64,000 bases of DNA from Enterobacter cloacae complex sp. ECNIH7 (GCF_002208095.1 NZ_CP017990.1:1798001-1862000), one strand, 5' to 3'. Shown: positions 16,601-24,354, numbered from the stretch's first letter. The notes: generated by a model not told the origin, from the letters alone. Numbers and translations: made by a program.

Positions 16601-16934
16601 TAATTCGATCATTTCCAGCCCGACGATGTTCAAATTTGCCAAAGGCGATGGATTGATGGGGGAAGCTGGCCCCGAGGCTGTGATGCCACTAACCAGGACA
16701 CCGAATGGCACTCTTGGCGTCAGGATGGTCGGCACTACAGCTTCCGGTGGTGGAGGTGGTGAAATCCATATCACGCAGCATATCAATATTTCTGGTAACG
16801 GTGACGCCGCGCTTAATCGTGCCATGCAGGAGGCCGCGCGTCAGGGTGCTGCCGATGGCGCTAAAAAAGCGCGTCAGGACATGCTGAGTGATTTCCAGAC
16901 CAATGGTCAGGCCAGGAGGATGCTTGGCGTTTAA
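13677..16934 (+). CDS. Tape measure protein
   Basis: A 1085-residue protein, the longest phage gene here; its length sets tail length. The N-terminal region (ELIIKISANSSSFQTEISRASRMG, then the TGTSLEANSNLYSRIA and VITQLSQALGSGVLRGEEFNSIMENG motifs) is the tape-measure domain. Hydrophobic stretches near residues 300 and 400-425 may insert into the host membrane during DNA entry. Long Ala/Gln/Lys-rich coiled coils fill the middle. The C-terminal segment around 880-945 (VDWEDWSKSVLASMQKIILNAM, Gly-rich) matches the lambda-type tape measure C-terminal domain. ATG 13677 follows GGGTGAAAT. Confidence 0.95.
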   Translation: MATLRELIIKISANSSSFQTEISRASRMGTDYYRTMEQGGKKAAAATRETQRSLADLNSQLATVRSSAAGLAGAWAGAFATHQLIAFSDTWNQLNGRLRLASSSSDDYVESQRVLMEISQRTGTSLEANSNLYSRIAQSLRDAGYASADVAKVTETVATSLKLSGASTEEASSVITQLSQALGSGVLRGEEFNSIMENGGRLAKLLADGLGTTVGGLRNMANNGELTTDKIVPLLTNVEILRKEFDTLPASISGSAQKVQNAFLAWVGGANDAVGASSALSGVLDGLANNIDDVANTAGILVGVGLARYFGNMVGSVGESTRAVLANTAAEVALAQAQVRGAQVSVAAGRQAVYRAQQARAAATSIEAQIVAERNLAAAQASLNTALAGRASAVNNLTNTASVMSRLGSGVLGILGGWPGVIIGAGAAMYGLYQHTQQVHKEAVGFANNLDEINGKLQQMSVLGLRSTAADARTSLQAQKQDLADLDSQIAKVKESQAGLALIQEKYNKSPRLTYLNTFMDQADITEKNISLTDRLSQLEFEREKVAARIAATQKLVNEASDLATQRAIQQAGAISILNGAYRLLNQTMAVIPTVEPKFVSPIVPVSNATPQQQTALDRARRDNEMASLNGLEKLHQQHVYEAEDLKLTGALYTQYIYNKDQAAKKDAAAAEAKKTSTAASNAQSKAEREAASTAEQYSRKMADLSVAIDVQRVRATEGEKASDLYAASHQAGTKWTDEQRRAIQASSTELAKWTQKADENVRKQREQADALKDLTEAARKFRDEATLTTETRGMSDRQRSRFDETQQIDRVFAKTDGGTEAIAQRAAALDALDKKYKAIAASEADWTAGAEKGFKNWFDTASDYSSQTADLVNNSMTGLIGNISDALSGNKVDWEDWSKSVLASMQKIILNAMLVNSLKSAGGGGLFGSLGGLFGGGDATSAGSTPSGVYSGAASGLKFAKGGVFDSQNLSHFSNSIISSPTMFKFAKGDGLMGEAGPEAVMPLTRTPNGTLGVRMVGTTASGGGGGEIHITQHINISGNGDAALNRAMQEAARQGAADGAKKARQDMLSDFQTNGQARRMLGV

Positions 16935-16986
16935 TGGTACTTATTGTGTTATTAATGAGCTGAAAGGCAGGAGATAGATATGAAAG

Positions 16987-17015
16987 AAAAAAAGGCCACC
17001 CAAAGAGCAGCCTTT
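16987..17015 (-). terminator. Terminator of the reverse-strand gene 17044-17301
   Basis: On the minus strand AAAGGC and GCCTTT (17010-17015 and 16991-16996) pair and are followed by a seven-T run. It lies between the tape measure stop and the end of the reverse gene. Confidence 0.65.
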
Positions 17016-17043
17016 GATGCCCCAATGTTGCTCAGTGTGCAGG

Positions 17044-17301
17044 TTAAGAAATCTTCACTTTGTTTACCAGTGTGGAAACGATTTCTTTTTCTTTGGCGAT
17101 AATTGCAGGGCTTATGTCCGGCGCATTGAAATTGGCATCCCTTATAAGTTCTAAAACACCTTCTTTCTTCAGCCCTCCTGCGCCAATAATTGCCGAGACA
17201 ATATACATCGTTAATTCGGAACGTACCTGTAGATGTTTTGCGATACCTTCCAGTTGTTGAATTCTGGATTCAAAATTTTCAATTCGTTGTTCGTTTGACA
17301 T
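17044..17301 (-). CDS. Small reverse-strand protein inside the tail operon, function unknown
   Basis: An 85-residue protein encoded against the late operon between the tape measure and the next tail gene. Ribosome site AAGGGA lies 5 bases before ATG 17301, and a terminator follows its stop, so it is a complete independent unit. Residues 1-25 are a heptad-like coiled coil (MSNEQRIENFESRIQQLEGIAKHL); a moderately hydrophobic middle (LTMYIVSAIIGAGGL) and a charged C-terminus follow. Opposite orientation implies expression in the lysogen rather than during late transcription. No named family is recognised; a lysogenic-conversion or antisense-regulatory role is possible. Confidence 0.65.
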   Translation of the reverse strand: MSNEQRIENFESRIQQLEGIAKHLQVRSELTMYIVSAIIGAGGLKKEGVLELIRDANFNAPDISPAIIAKEKEIVSTLVNKVKIS

Positions 17302-17451
17302 TTAGGTCCCTTAGACAGAGGTAATCAGCCATCCCTCTTCATTGAGTGCGCCAGCGTCCCACCGCTGACGGGCTGAGCCTCAACCATAGCCAGGTATGTA
17401 AATCAATAACATCCTGATAAAAGATCAGTGTTTTCAACATCGGGAGAAACT

Positions 17452-18045
17452 ATGGCTGCGCTTGAATGGCCTGAAGATGTATGTCCGGCGTCGCTGACGT
17501 GGCGGCCGGAAAGTAACACCAAAACCTTTCGTTCCCCGTTTAATGGTGCATCACAGACTGTCCGTTTCCCCGGCACCCGCTGGATCTGCTCCCTGACGTT
17601 TAGCAACCTTACAGACGATAAATCCCGGCGCATCGATGCGCTGGTGGCCGATCTGGATGGTGAATATGGCAGGGTGAAGATCAGTGACTGGGGGAGGGTA
17701 GGCAGGACGCCAGCCGGAAACCCGGTGGTTTCTGACGCGAACCAGACAGGTACTCAGCTCGGCAGTAAGGGCTGGACACCCGGCACACTGGTACTGCGCA
17801 CCGGTGATTACTTTACCGTCAATGACGAGCTGAAGATGGTCACCGCCGATGTGACCAGCACTGCTGCAGGAACTGCCGTTATTCCCTTTGCGCCTATGCT
17901 GCGCGCTTCTCCCCCTGCCAACGGAAAAATCGAAGTCGCTAAGCCATACGGCATTTTCAAGCTGAAGGATAACCAGCAGGGGGCAGGTAACCGCGTACCG
18001 GGCATTTTTACCAGCTACACGCTGGAGTTTGAGGAGGCTTTCTGA
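17452..18045 (+). CDS. Minor tail / tail-tip protein
   Basis: A 197-residue protein starting at ATG 17452 after CGGGAGAAACT. It occupies the position of the lambda M-type proteins, directly after the tape measure. Features include SQTVRFPGTRWICSLTFSNLTDD and a C-terminal FTSYTLEFEEAF, beta-rich and typical of siphovirus distal-tail proteins. Its stop overlaps the next ATG (TGATG at 18043-18047). Exact family not identified by eye. Confidence 0.78.
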   Translation: MAALEWPEDVCPASLTWRPESNTKTFRSPFNGASQTVRFPGTRWICSLTFSNLTDDKSRRIDALVADLDGEYGRVKISDWGRVGRTPAGNPVVSDANQTGTQLGSKGWTPGTLVLRTGDYFTVNDELKMVTADVTSTAAGTAVIPFAPMLRASPPANGKIEVAKPYGIFKLKDNQQGAGNRVPGIFTSYTLEFEEAF

Positions 18046-18629
18046 TGCTGTATTCACCGTTTTCTGATTCGATGGTGGACTGGTTATCCCGCGACAGGGT
18101 TACCGCCGTGCTGGCGGCCAATGTCCAGTTTGAGTCAGGTACCGCCTACGTTCATTCCGGTACCGGAACGCTGGTGCTGGGTGGTTATGTCTATTACGGC
18201 ATGGGTACGATGGGCGCCATCGACGATGTAGGCGAAACCAACACAACAAGCCCGACGCAGCTCAGGATGACGCTATCAGGGCTGGATATGTCGCTGTTTG
18301 CTAAAACGCTCAATGAGCGCTGTGTGGGCAGGCCAGCGGAGCTGTATCTAGTGGCGATGGATGATAACGGCGTCGTTCAGGTTGCAGACCTGATTTTTAA
18401 GGGGAAGGTTTCCGGCACTGGGGCAACGGCGGGTGAAACGAATGCCCTGCAGTACACCGTCAGTAATATTTTTGAGGACTGGCAGCGACCGTTCCCGGAC
18501 CGTTATACCGACGAGTCACACCAGGCCACCCAGCCAGGCGACCGCATATTTCGTTACGTCGCGCAGATGGCAGAGCGTTCAATTTACTGGGGCAGCAAAA
18601 AAGATGCACCAGGGTTTACCTATTCGTGA
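18045..18629 (+). CDS. Minor tail / tail-tip protein
   Basis: A 194-residue protein overlapping the preceding stop by one base. It is beta-rich with AIDDVGETNTTSPTQLRMTLSGLDMSLFAKTL and a C-terminal DRIFRYVAQMAERSIYWGSKK. Proteins of this size and place assemble the tail tip between tube and J protein. Its neighbour downstream is the NlpC/P60-like peptidase, so it probably corresponds to the L-like position. Family assignment is by context. Confidence 0.78.
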   Translation: MLYSPFSDSMVDWLSRDRVTAVLAANVQFESGTAYVHSGTGTLVLGGYVYYGMGTMGAIDDVGETNTTSPTQLRMTLSGLDMSLFAKTLNERCVGRPAELYLVAMDDNGVVQVADLIFKGKVSGTGATAGETNALQYTVSNIFEDWQRPFPDRYTDESHQATQPGDRIFRYVAQMAERSIYWGSKKDAPGFTYS

Positions 18630-18635
18630 GGAAGC

Positions 18636-19034
18636 ATGAAGCATCCAGACTGGCATAACAGATTAATCGCCGTGATAAGGGCCGCTGAAAAGCGGCCTTT
18701 TTTATGGGGCGAACATGACTGCTGCCTGTTTGCGGCAGATTGTGCGGAAGCGATGACCGGGGATAATTTCGCCGACGGCTGGCGCGGGACCTACGACAGC
18801 GAAACAGGCGCAAAAAAGGCACTGCTGCGCGGCGGCGGTTCACTCGAAAAGGTGCTGGCTAAATACCTCAATGAAGTGCCGGTGAAGATGGCTCAGCGCG
18901 GCGATATCGCTGTAGTGGAAAACGCGGGTACCCGATGCGCCGGGGTAATTTACGGTGGTGCAGTGTGGGCTCCGGGAGAAACGGGGCTGGTTTGCCTTCG
19001 AATTAAGCCCCTGAGTACGTGGAGGGTTCGCTGA
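18636..19034 (+). CDS. NlpC/P60-like tail peptidase (DUF6950 type)
   Basis: A 132-residue protein with WGEHDCCLFAADCAEAMTG (24-42); Cys 29 in the HDC motif is the expected catalytic thiol of the papain-like NlpC/P60 fold. It corresponds to lambda K, a tail-tip enzyme thought to open peptidoglycan during DNA entry. A canonical terminator hairpin (18679-18703) lies within codons 15-23 of this gene, immediately before the catalytic motif. The stop overlaps the J gene start (TGATG at 19032-19036). Confidence 0.82.
   Translation: MKHPDWHNRLIAVIRAAEKRPFLWGEHDCCLFAADCAEAMTGDNFADGWRGTYDSETGAKKALLRGGGSLEKVLAKYLNEVPVKMAQRGDIAVVENAGTRCAGVIYGGAVWAPGETGLVCLRIKPLSTWRVR
18679..18703 (+). terminator. Intrinsic terminator embedded in the tail peptidase coding sequence
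   Basis: GGCCGCT (18680-18686), GAAA tetraloop, AGCGGCC (18691-18697), then six T. A perfect 7-bp stem extended by G-T and A-T pairs. It falls inside an intact reading frame, whose residues here (AEKRPFLWG) belong to the conserved region before the catalytic Cys. Confidence 0.7.
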
Positions 19035-21742
19035 TGCCTGCTGCAATTCCTATCATCGCGACGGTAGCCGCTGGCGCCGCGGCAGCCAATGGCGCCTACG
19101 CTATCGCAATGGCAATCACCATTGCCGCTCAGGTCGCCACACAGATGATGACGAAGAAGCCATCACTGGGGTCTTACCGGGACACTGCGGAGCGTAAGCA
19201 GGTGCTGCGCGCGGCTGCCAGCCCTAAAACGGTTGTTTATGGCAGGACCGTATCTGCAGGCACTCTGTTTTTCGCTGAAGAACAGCCCGGCGAGCAGACT
19301 GATGGTGAATGGGTTCACCTTGCCATCACCCTCGCGGGGCACCCAATTTCAGGCACGGGCACCATTTACCTGGGCGATGATGATATCGGCTCCTATGGCG
19401 AGAGCGCCACGTATGAAGTGCATATCGACCGCCAGACAGCAGATCCGTTTATGCTGGCAAATTGCCCGTCGTGGAAAGATGACATGAGCGGAAAGGGGAT
19501 TTCCTGGCTGCGTCTGTCTCTGAAATACAATGCTGAGAAATTCCCGTCCGGCATCCCTAACGTGAAGGTTGAGAAGACGGGCCGGAAAGTATACGACCCG
19601 CGCACCGGCCGCACGGAGTACAGCAACAATCTGGCGCTGTGTGTGCTGGACTATTACCGGAGTTACCTGAAAGTCGCTGATGCTGATATTAACTGGGATC
19701 AGTTTCAGGAGGCGGCCAACATCTGCGACGAGCTGGTGACAAACGGCGACGGCACGACGGAAAAACGCTACACGCTGAACGGAGAATTTGACCTCAGCGA
19801 AAATAAAGCGAGCATTCTTGAGGCGATGCTGACAGCTGGGGCAGCAGAGCCAACCTACATCGCCGGTAAACATGGCATCCTCGTTGGCGCGTATTACGGT
19901 CCTGCAACCGAAATCATTACCGAGAGTCAACTGGCTGGTGATATCGAGATCATGCCTGAGGTGTCGCAGTCTGAGCGCGTTAACACCATCAGCGGGACGT
20001 TTGTCGATCCTAAACAGACCTACTCTGAAGCCGATTTCCCTTCAGTATCTGTCAGTGAGTGGGTAACCGAAGACGGAGTGGAAATATCGCAGGATCTTAA
20101 GCTGCGTTTCGTTACTTCAGAATTTCAGGCCCAGCGCCTGGCGGACATCAAGCTTAAGCGCACCCGCATTTCCCGTACAATGAATCTCACTCTGAACCTG
20201 AGTGGATACCGGTACCGCCCCGGCATGTACGTAAAAGTTAATTTTCCCTCCCTTGGGATCGTTAACGTTGAGATGCGCGTTACAGACTGGAAATTTGGCG
20301 TGCAGAACGGCGTGCAGATTACGCTGAAGCAGGAGACTGCTGACGTGTGGGGTGACGCCATCGGTAAGCCCATCGAACGGCCACCGTTTACCCAGCTTCC
20401 ACCTGGTGGGGTGGCGCAGCCTCAGAATCTGAGGTACACCGTGGAGGAAATTGGTCAGGTGGTGCAGGGCGTTCTCTCCTGGCAGAACATCGGGCAGTTT
20501 GTCTATAACCAGGTTGTCATTCGCAGGAATGGCCAGCCGGTGCTCACAGCCCAGGTCCCTGGTTCCTTCACGCGATTAACCGGTCTGCTGCAGGATACTT
20601 ATACAGCCCATGTCACCGCCGTTAATCAGATGGGGGCATCATCACCTGAGGCTTATCTCGAATTCAGCATTGAGGCACCGCCTCCGCCGTCAGGCGTCAC
20701 TGTAGAGCAGGCATTTTTTGCCGTGATGCTTATTCCCCGCCTCGCAGCCGTAACGAACGTCTCCACCCAGTTTGATTTCTGGACGTCTGGGGAACAGCCG
20801 CTTGCCAATACAGATACGGCGACCGTGGAGGCCGGGGCCACGCGTGCGGGTATTGGCACGACGTGGACAAGCCACAACCTGAAAAACGGACATACCTATT
20901 ACTGGTACATCAGAACCATCAATGCATTCGGTACATCTGCTTTCATCCAGGTGGCCGCGCTCTGCCAGACTGAAACCGGAGAGCTGATCGATATTATTGA
21001 TGATGCTGTGCGTGACTCTGACGCTTTCAAAAATGTTTCTGAAGGTGTGGACATCAACCTCGAAGCAGCCATGCAGAATGCCCTGGCAAATCACGGAACG
21101 GTTGAACACCAGTATCAGCAGTATGGGGAGGTGCGTGCTGATATCCTGGTTGTTAAAACAACGGTCGCAGAAGTGGATAAAGGCCTTGCAGACCTGTCTA
21201 CCTACGTGCAGGCCCAGGTAGGGGATTTGACCGCAGCTGTTAACCAGAAATTGACGGCAGAAGTAAACAGTGATGGAACAGGAAAGGCGTCCTATACGCT
21301 CAACCTCGGGATAGTCAGAAGCGGGGTGAAGTACAACACTGGTTTTGGGATGTCGATAGAGCCATCCGGCGGCACCTATAAATCTACAGTGGTCTTTGCT
21401 GCAGATCAGTTTGGTATTTACTCAGGAAGTGACCCGGGAAATTACCAGGCTGCATTTTTTGTCTATAACGGCCAGGTGTTCATCCGTGACGCCATGATCC
21501 AGGACGGCAGCATTACGAATGCAAAAATCGGTAATTACATCCGCTCATCAAACTATGTGGCAGGTCCTGGTGGTGCCGGGTGGAATATTGATAAGGGCGG
21601 GAATTGTGAGCTGCACGGCGCGCTGTATGCCGCCAGCGGTAATTTTGCGTTCACCGGGAATGGCAATGGCGTCACCATTGACGGAAGGGGCGTAAGAATT
21701 GATCTCGGTGGTGGGAACCTGATTGTTCTTGGAGAGTGGTGA
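19034..21742 (+). CDS. Tail tip / host specificity protein (lambda J-like)
   Basis: A 902-residue protein; ATG 19034 overlaps the preceding stop. A hydrophobic Ala-rich N-terminus (IPIIATVAAGAAAANGAYAIAMAI) is followed by the conserved SYRDTAERKQVLRAAASPKTVVYGR region, a baseplate-hub-like body, fibronectin-type repeats from about 470, and a C-terminal region with a DUF1983-like segment (GVKYNTGFGMSIEP...VVFAADQFGIYS) and a beta-rich end. J proteins form the central tip that contacts the outer-membrane receptor; the C-terminal part normally sets host range. Confidence 0.93.
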   Translation: MPAAIPIIATVAAGAAAANGAYAIAMAITIAAQVATQMMTKKPSLGSYRDTAERKQVLRAAASPKTVVYGRTVSAGTLFFAEEQPGEQTDGEWVHLAITLAGHPISGTGTIYLGDDDIGSYGESATYEVHIDRQTADPFMLANCPSWKDDMSGKGISWLRLSLKYNAEKFPSGIPNVKVEKTGRKVYDPRTGRTEYSNNLALCVLDYYRSYLKVADADINWDQFQEAANICDELVTNGDGTTEKRYTLNGEFDLSENKASILEAMLTAGAAEPTYIAGKHGILVGAYYGPATEIITESQLAGDIEIMPEVSQSERVNTISGTFVDPKQTYSEADFPSVSVSEWVTEDGVEISQDLKLRFVTSEFQAQRLADIKLKRTRISRTMNLTLNLSGYRYRPGMYVKVNFPSLGIVNVEMRVTDWKFGVQNGVQITLKQETADVWGDAIGKPIERPPFTQLPPGGVAQPQNLRYTVEEIGQVVQGVLSWQNIGQFVYNQVVIRRNGQPVLTAQVPGSFTRLTGLLQDTYTAHVTAVNQMGASSPEAYLEFSIEAPPPPSGVTVEQAFFAVMLIPRLAAVTNVSTQFDFWTSGEQPLANTDTATVEAGATRAGIGTTWTSHNLKNGHTYYWYIRTINAFGTSAFIQVAALCQTETGELIDIIDDAVRDSDAFKNVSEGVDINLEAAMQNALANHGTVEHQYQQYGEVRADILVVKTTVAEVDKGLADLSTYVQAQVGDLTAAVNQKLTAEVNSDGTGKASYTLNLGIVRSGVKYNTGFGMSIEPSGGTYKSTVVFAADQFGIYSGSDPGNYQAAFFVYNGQVFIRDAMIQDGSITNAKIGNYIRSSNYVAGPGGAGWNIDKGGNCELHGALYAASGNFAFTGNGNGVTIDGRGVRIDLGGGNLIVLGEW

Positions 21743-21744
21743 CA

Positions 21745-22698
21745 ATGCCAAAAGGTTTACGTATTACGTACGACGACGGCGGCCCGGCAATGGAAATAAC
21801 AGCCGGGCTCCGCTGCCCTTCGTTTTGCCAGAATGTTAGCGATGCTGGTTCGGGGAACCAGTTCACAATTAACCAGCGAGTTGATGGAAGTCAGATCGTC
21901 CTTATTCCGCGCAATACTGTCGACAGGTTTTGGGTGGGTACCAATCTGATTCCAACCATTGTCATGCTGGATGGTTTTACCGTAAACGGCAATACCATCA
22001 CCATGAATAACTGGCGTAGTGATGGGCTGGGGAGCTCTCGTACTTTTGCCTCATCAATCTGGCAAATTCTACCGACCTCTTCAGGTAGGGGATTGCTGAT
22101 TAGGGACAGCACGGATTTCCTCTCAATCACTGATGCCACGATGTCTGGCTACTGCGTCTGGCGCGGCACTGTCACTTTCACCGGGAGCTGGGCTACACCG
22201 ACGACAAATATCTCACGCGACCGCTATATGGTGTTCGCAAAATGGAGTGCTGATAACGTCACCATTGAATTCGACGGCTCGAATATTATTGCGACAATAG
22301 ACCATTCTGGTCTCGATCAGGATGCTACGGTCACCATGCAAATCGCAATTTTTGCCAGTGGCGTAAGCCCGACGCCAGGGAGGGGGCTAAATATCATTAA
22401 GGGAGGTGTCTGTGTGTTCTCCACCACGCGCAGGCCATTTGTGTACCGGAACCAGACCTATACACCATCATGGTCAAATACCGATATTGGCGAGGGCATG
22501 ATTTTGCTTGGCCGCTATGGCTATAACAGCGAGGTTTACACTGGCTGGGACTATTTGAAATGGGCGGGCCTGATCCGCAGCGGCAATCTGGTACGCGCCG
22601 GGAGGGGAAGAAATGTCGCTTCGTGGACATCGAAATACAGCGTCGTAGGACGAAGGCTGACAAGTCTATCCATCCCCGTTATTGATGCAATTTACTGA
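21745..22698 (+). CDS. Tail-tip associated protein (DUF6453-like)
   Basis: A 317-residue protein starting at ATG 21745, 2 bases after the J stop, with GGAGAGTGGT as ribosome site. The opening PKGLRITYDDGGPAMEITAGLRCPSF is the pattern I associate with DUF6453 proteins, which follow J in N15- and lambda-like phages. It is beta-rich with many Gly/Asn/Thr and is probably a structural side component of the tail tip. A terminator directly follows. Confidence 0.72.
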   Translation: MPKGLRITYDDGGPAMEITAGLRCPSFCQNVSDAGSGNQFTINQRVDGSQIVLIPRNTVDRFWVGTNLIPTIVMLDGFTVNGNTITMNNWRSDGLGSSRTFASSIWQILPTSSGRGLLIRDSTDFLSITDATMSGYCVWRGTVTFTGSWATPTTNISRDRYMVFAKWSADNVTIEFDGSNIIATIDHSGLDQDATVTMQIAIFASGVSPTPGRGLNIIKGGVCVFSTTRRPFVYRNQTYTPSWSNTDIGEGMILLGRYGYNSEVYTGWDYLKWAGLIRSGNLVRAGRGRNVASWTSKYSVVGRRLTSLSIPVIDAIY

Positions 22699-22699
22699 C

Positions 22700-22721
22700 A
22701 ACCCGCACCGGCGGGTTTTTT
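22700..22721 (+). terminator. Terminator before the tail fibre gene
   Basis: AACCCGC / GCGGGTT perfect 7-bp stem with ACCG loop, then a T run. Confidence 0.85.
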
Positions 22722-22745
22722 ATTATCTGAATTCAGGAGTCCATT

Positions 22746-23861
22746 ATGTCGGCAGGAACCATTACCCTGACAAACGGGTCCGCTATTGTTGGCGGTTCAG
22801 GAACCTCATTCGCAACCGAACTCGCCGCAGGTGATTTCATTGTTTCGACTGTGGGCGGTGTGCCCTACACGCTGCCGGTGAAAACAGTCGACAGTAATAC
22901 CCAACTGACGCTAGTCAGCAACTTTACCGGGCCAACGCAATCCGGTGCGGCCTGGTCAGCGGTTCCCCGTGTGGCGCTGAACATGGTCACTGCCGCGCTG
23001 GTGGCGCAAAGTGCTGAAGCGCTGCGTGGACTGAATTACGACAAACAGAACTGGCAGCAGGTTTACAGCGCAGCCGGAAACATCACAGTGAAGCTGCCAG
23101 ACGGCACTACCTTCACCGGACCGTCATGGAAATATCTGTCTGACAATATGGCAACCAAGAGCGGTGGGGCCGTACCTGTTAACCAGGGCGGTACCGGTTC
23201 GACAACCGCATCAGGCGCTCGCACAAACCTCGGTTTGGGAGATCTGGCAACTGAAAACAGTAGCGGTATCAGAAAGCAACTCTTCAAAGTTGACCCGCAA
23301 CTAGGAAGCACGGTTGAACTTAATGTGTTTAACCCTGGCGCTGGTGTGAAGAATGGCTCCGGATTGATGTTCAGGCGTCCCGCATCAGATGGTTATGTCA
23401 TTATGCAGTACAACACCTCAGGCGATTATGAGGTCAGTAACGTAATCATGGGTATCGATACTGCGTCACGTAACGTTTCATGGGATTTCCAGTTATCAGG
23501 TAATGCCGTTGCGAATGCCGGTTCATGGCTGAGCAATTCCGATAAAGACATCAAGACTAATATAAAGGTCATAGAAAACCCGCTTAAGAAAATGCGAATG
23601 ATGCATGGATATACCTGGGAGCGTCTGGATGATGCACCTCCCGGGCAGGGTTTTATAGCGCAGGAGCTTATGGAAGTCATGCCGACGGCAGTTTTTGAGG
23701 GCGGACGTACTGAACTTAAAGACGGAACGGTAGTTGAGAAAACCTTATCAGTCGATGTTACCGGCGCTTCAGCAGCACTTCACCATGAAGCTATTCTGGC
23801 TTTAATGGAACAGATTGAAGATTTAAAGAAACAGGTAGAGGCATTGCAGCCAGGAAGTTGA
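22746..23861 (+). CDS. Tail fibre with self-cleaving S74 endosialidase-type chaperone
   Basis: A 371-residue fibre; CAGGAG precedes ATG 22746. The N-terminal part (TNGSAIVGGSGTSFATELAAGDF) is a common tail-attachment module, the middle carries a GGTGST collar motif, and the C-terminal part from about 260 is an intramolecular chaperone: WLSNSDKDIKTNIKVIENPL has the Ser-Asp-Lys-Asp core at which S74 proteins cut themselves after trimer folding, and a C-terminal coiled coil (ALMEQIEDLKKQVEAL) ends the protein. Short for a fibre, so receptor binding may rely on a small beta-rich shaft. Confidence 0.88.
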   Translation: MSAGTITLTNGSAIVGGSGTSFATELAAGDFIVSTVGGVPYTLPVKTVDSNTQLTLVSNFTGPTQSGAAWSAVPRVALNMVTAALVAQSAEALRGLNYDKQNWQQVYSAAGNITVKLPDGTTFTGPSWKYLSDNMATKSGGAVPVNQGGTGSTTASGARTNLGLGDLATENSSGIRKQLFKVDPQLGSTVELNVFNPGAGVKNGSGLMFRRPASDGYVIMQYNTSGDYEVSNVIMGIDTASRNVSWDFQLSGNAVANAGSWLSNSDKDIKTNIKVIENPLKKMRMMHGYTWERLDDAPPGQGFIAQELMEVMPTAVFEGGRTELKDGTVVEKTLSVDVTGASAALHHEAILALMEQIEDLKKQVEALQPGS

Positions 23862-23867
23862 TGAAAC

Positions 23868-23898
23868 CGCCGCTCATCGTAAGCAATGATGGGCGGCG
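23868..23898. repeat. Hairpin between the convergent tail fibre and dinI-like genes
   Basis: CGCCGCTCATC pairs with GATGGGCGGCG (11 bp, one G-U) around a 9-base loop. It lies just after the fibre stop and before the end of the oppositely oriented dinI-like gene. No long T run on either side, so it may be a weak bidirectional terminator or an mRNA 3'-end stabiliser. Confidence 0.55.
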
Positions 23899-23918
23899 AC
23901 AGATTGCCCGAACAATCT

Positions 23919-24185
23919 CTACAGGCCAACCTGGCGAACAGTCGGGAACTCTGAAACCAGCCACATATCGGATTCTTCAAACATTTCCTCCAGCATGCGG
24001 TTCAGTTTTTCCCGATCGCTTTTGCTGGCATCGCTATTCAGGCCGTTTGCCTGCATAGGCTTCACCTTCACTTCGGCATCAGGGAAAATCTGGTGCACCC
24101 GCTTCGTCAGCTCGGCCAGAATTATCTCTCTGGCCCCTTCGAGCCCCTCAACATTACGCGTGTCATAAACCAGTTCTACGAACAT
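23919..24185 (-). CDS. DinI-like SOS protein of the prophage
   Basis: An 88-residue protein. ATG 24185 is chosen because the family begins MFVELVYDTRNV and GGAG lies upstream; a longer in-frame start at 24260 would run through the LexA box. The body RVHQIFPDAEVKVKPMQANGLNSDASKSDREKLNRMLEEMFEESDMWLV matches DinI, which binds RecA filaments and tempers LexA/repressor cleavage. Lambdoid prophages often carry such a gene at the right end. A near-consensus LexA site sits 18 bases upstream, so it is induced by DNA damage together with host SOS genes. Confidence 0.9.
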   Translation of the reverse strand: MFVELVYDTRNVEGLEGAREIILAELTKRVHQIFPDAEVKVKPMQANGLNSDASKSDREKLNRMLEEMFEESDMWLVSEFPTVRQVGL

Positions 24186-24202
24186 AAGTGCTCCGCTAAT
24201 CA

Positions 24203-24218
24203 CTGTTTGAATATACAG
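24203..24218 (-). promoter_or_regulatory. LexA (SOS) box of the dinI-like gene
   Basis: CTGTTTGAATATACAG fits CTGT-N8-ACAG exactly, with CA and TA flanks. It lies directly ahead of the dinI-like start, so the prophage gene answers to host LexA. Confidence 0.9.
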
Positions 24219-24354
24219 TATTTTTGCTTTGGCGGTTTTGTCTGTCAAGGCATGAACCACTTGTTTTTAAATTTTGGGGAACATACTGCTGGAGTGTTTG
24301 TTATCGATTTGCCCTACAGGGCTGATGTGGTCTGGCGCTGACTAAAATTATGTG

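Noticed and set aside
24186..24260. Longer dinI-like protein starting at 24260
   Set aside because: The extension would be encoded by the LexA operator, and the family begins at MFVELVYDTRN.
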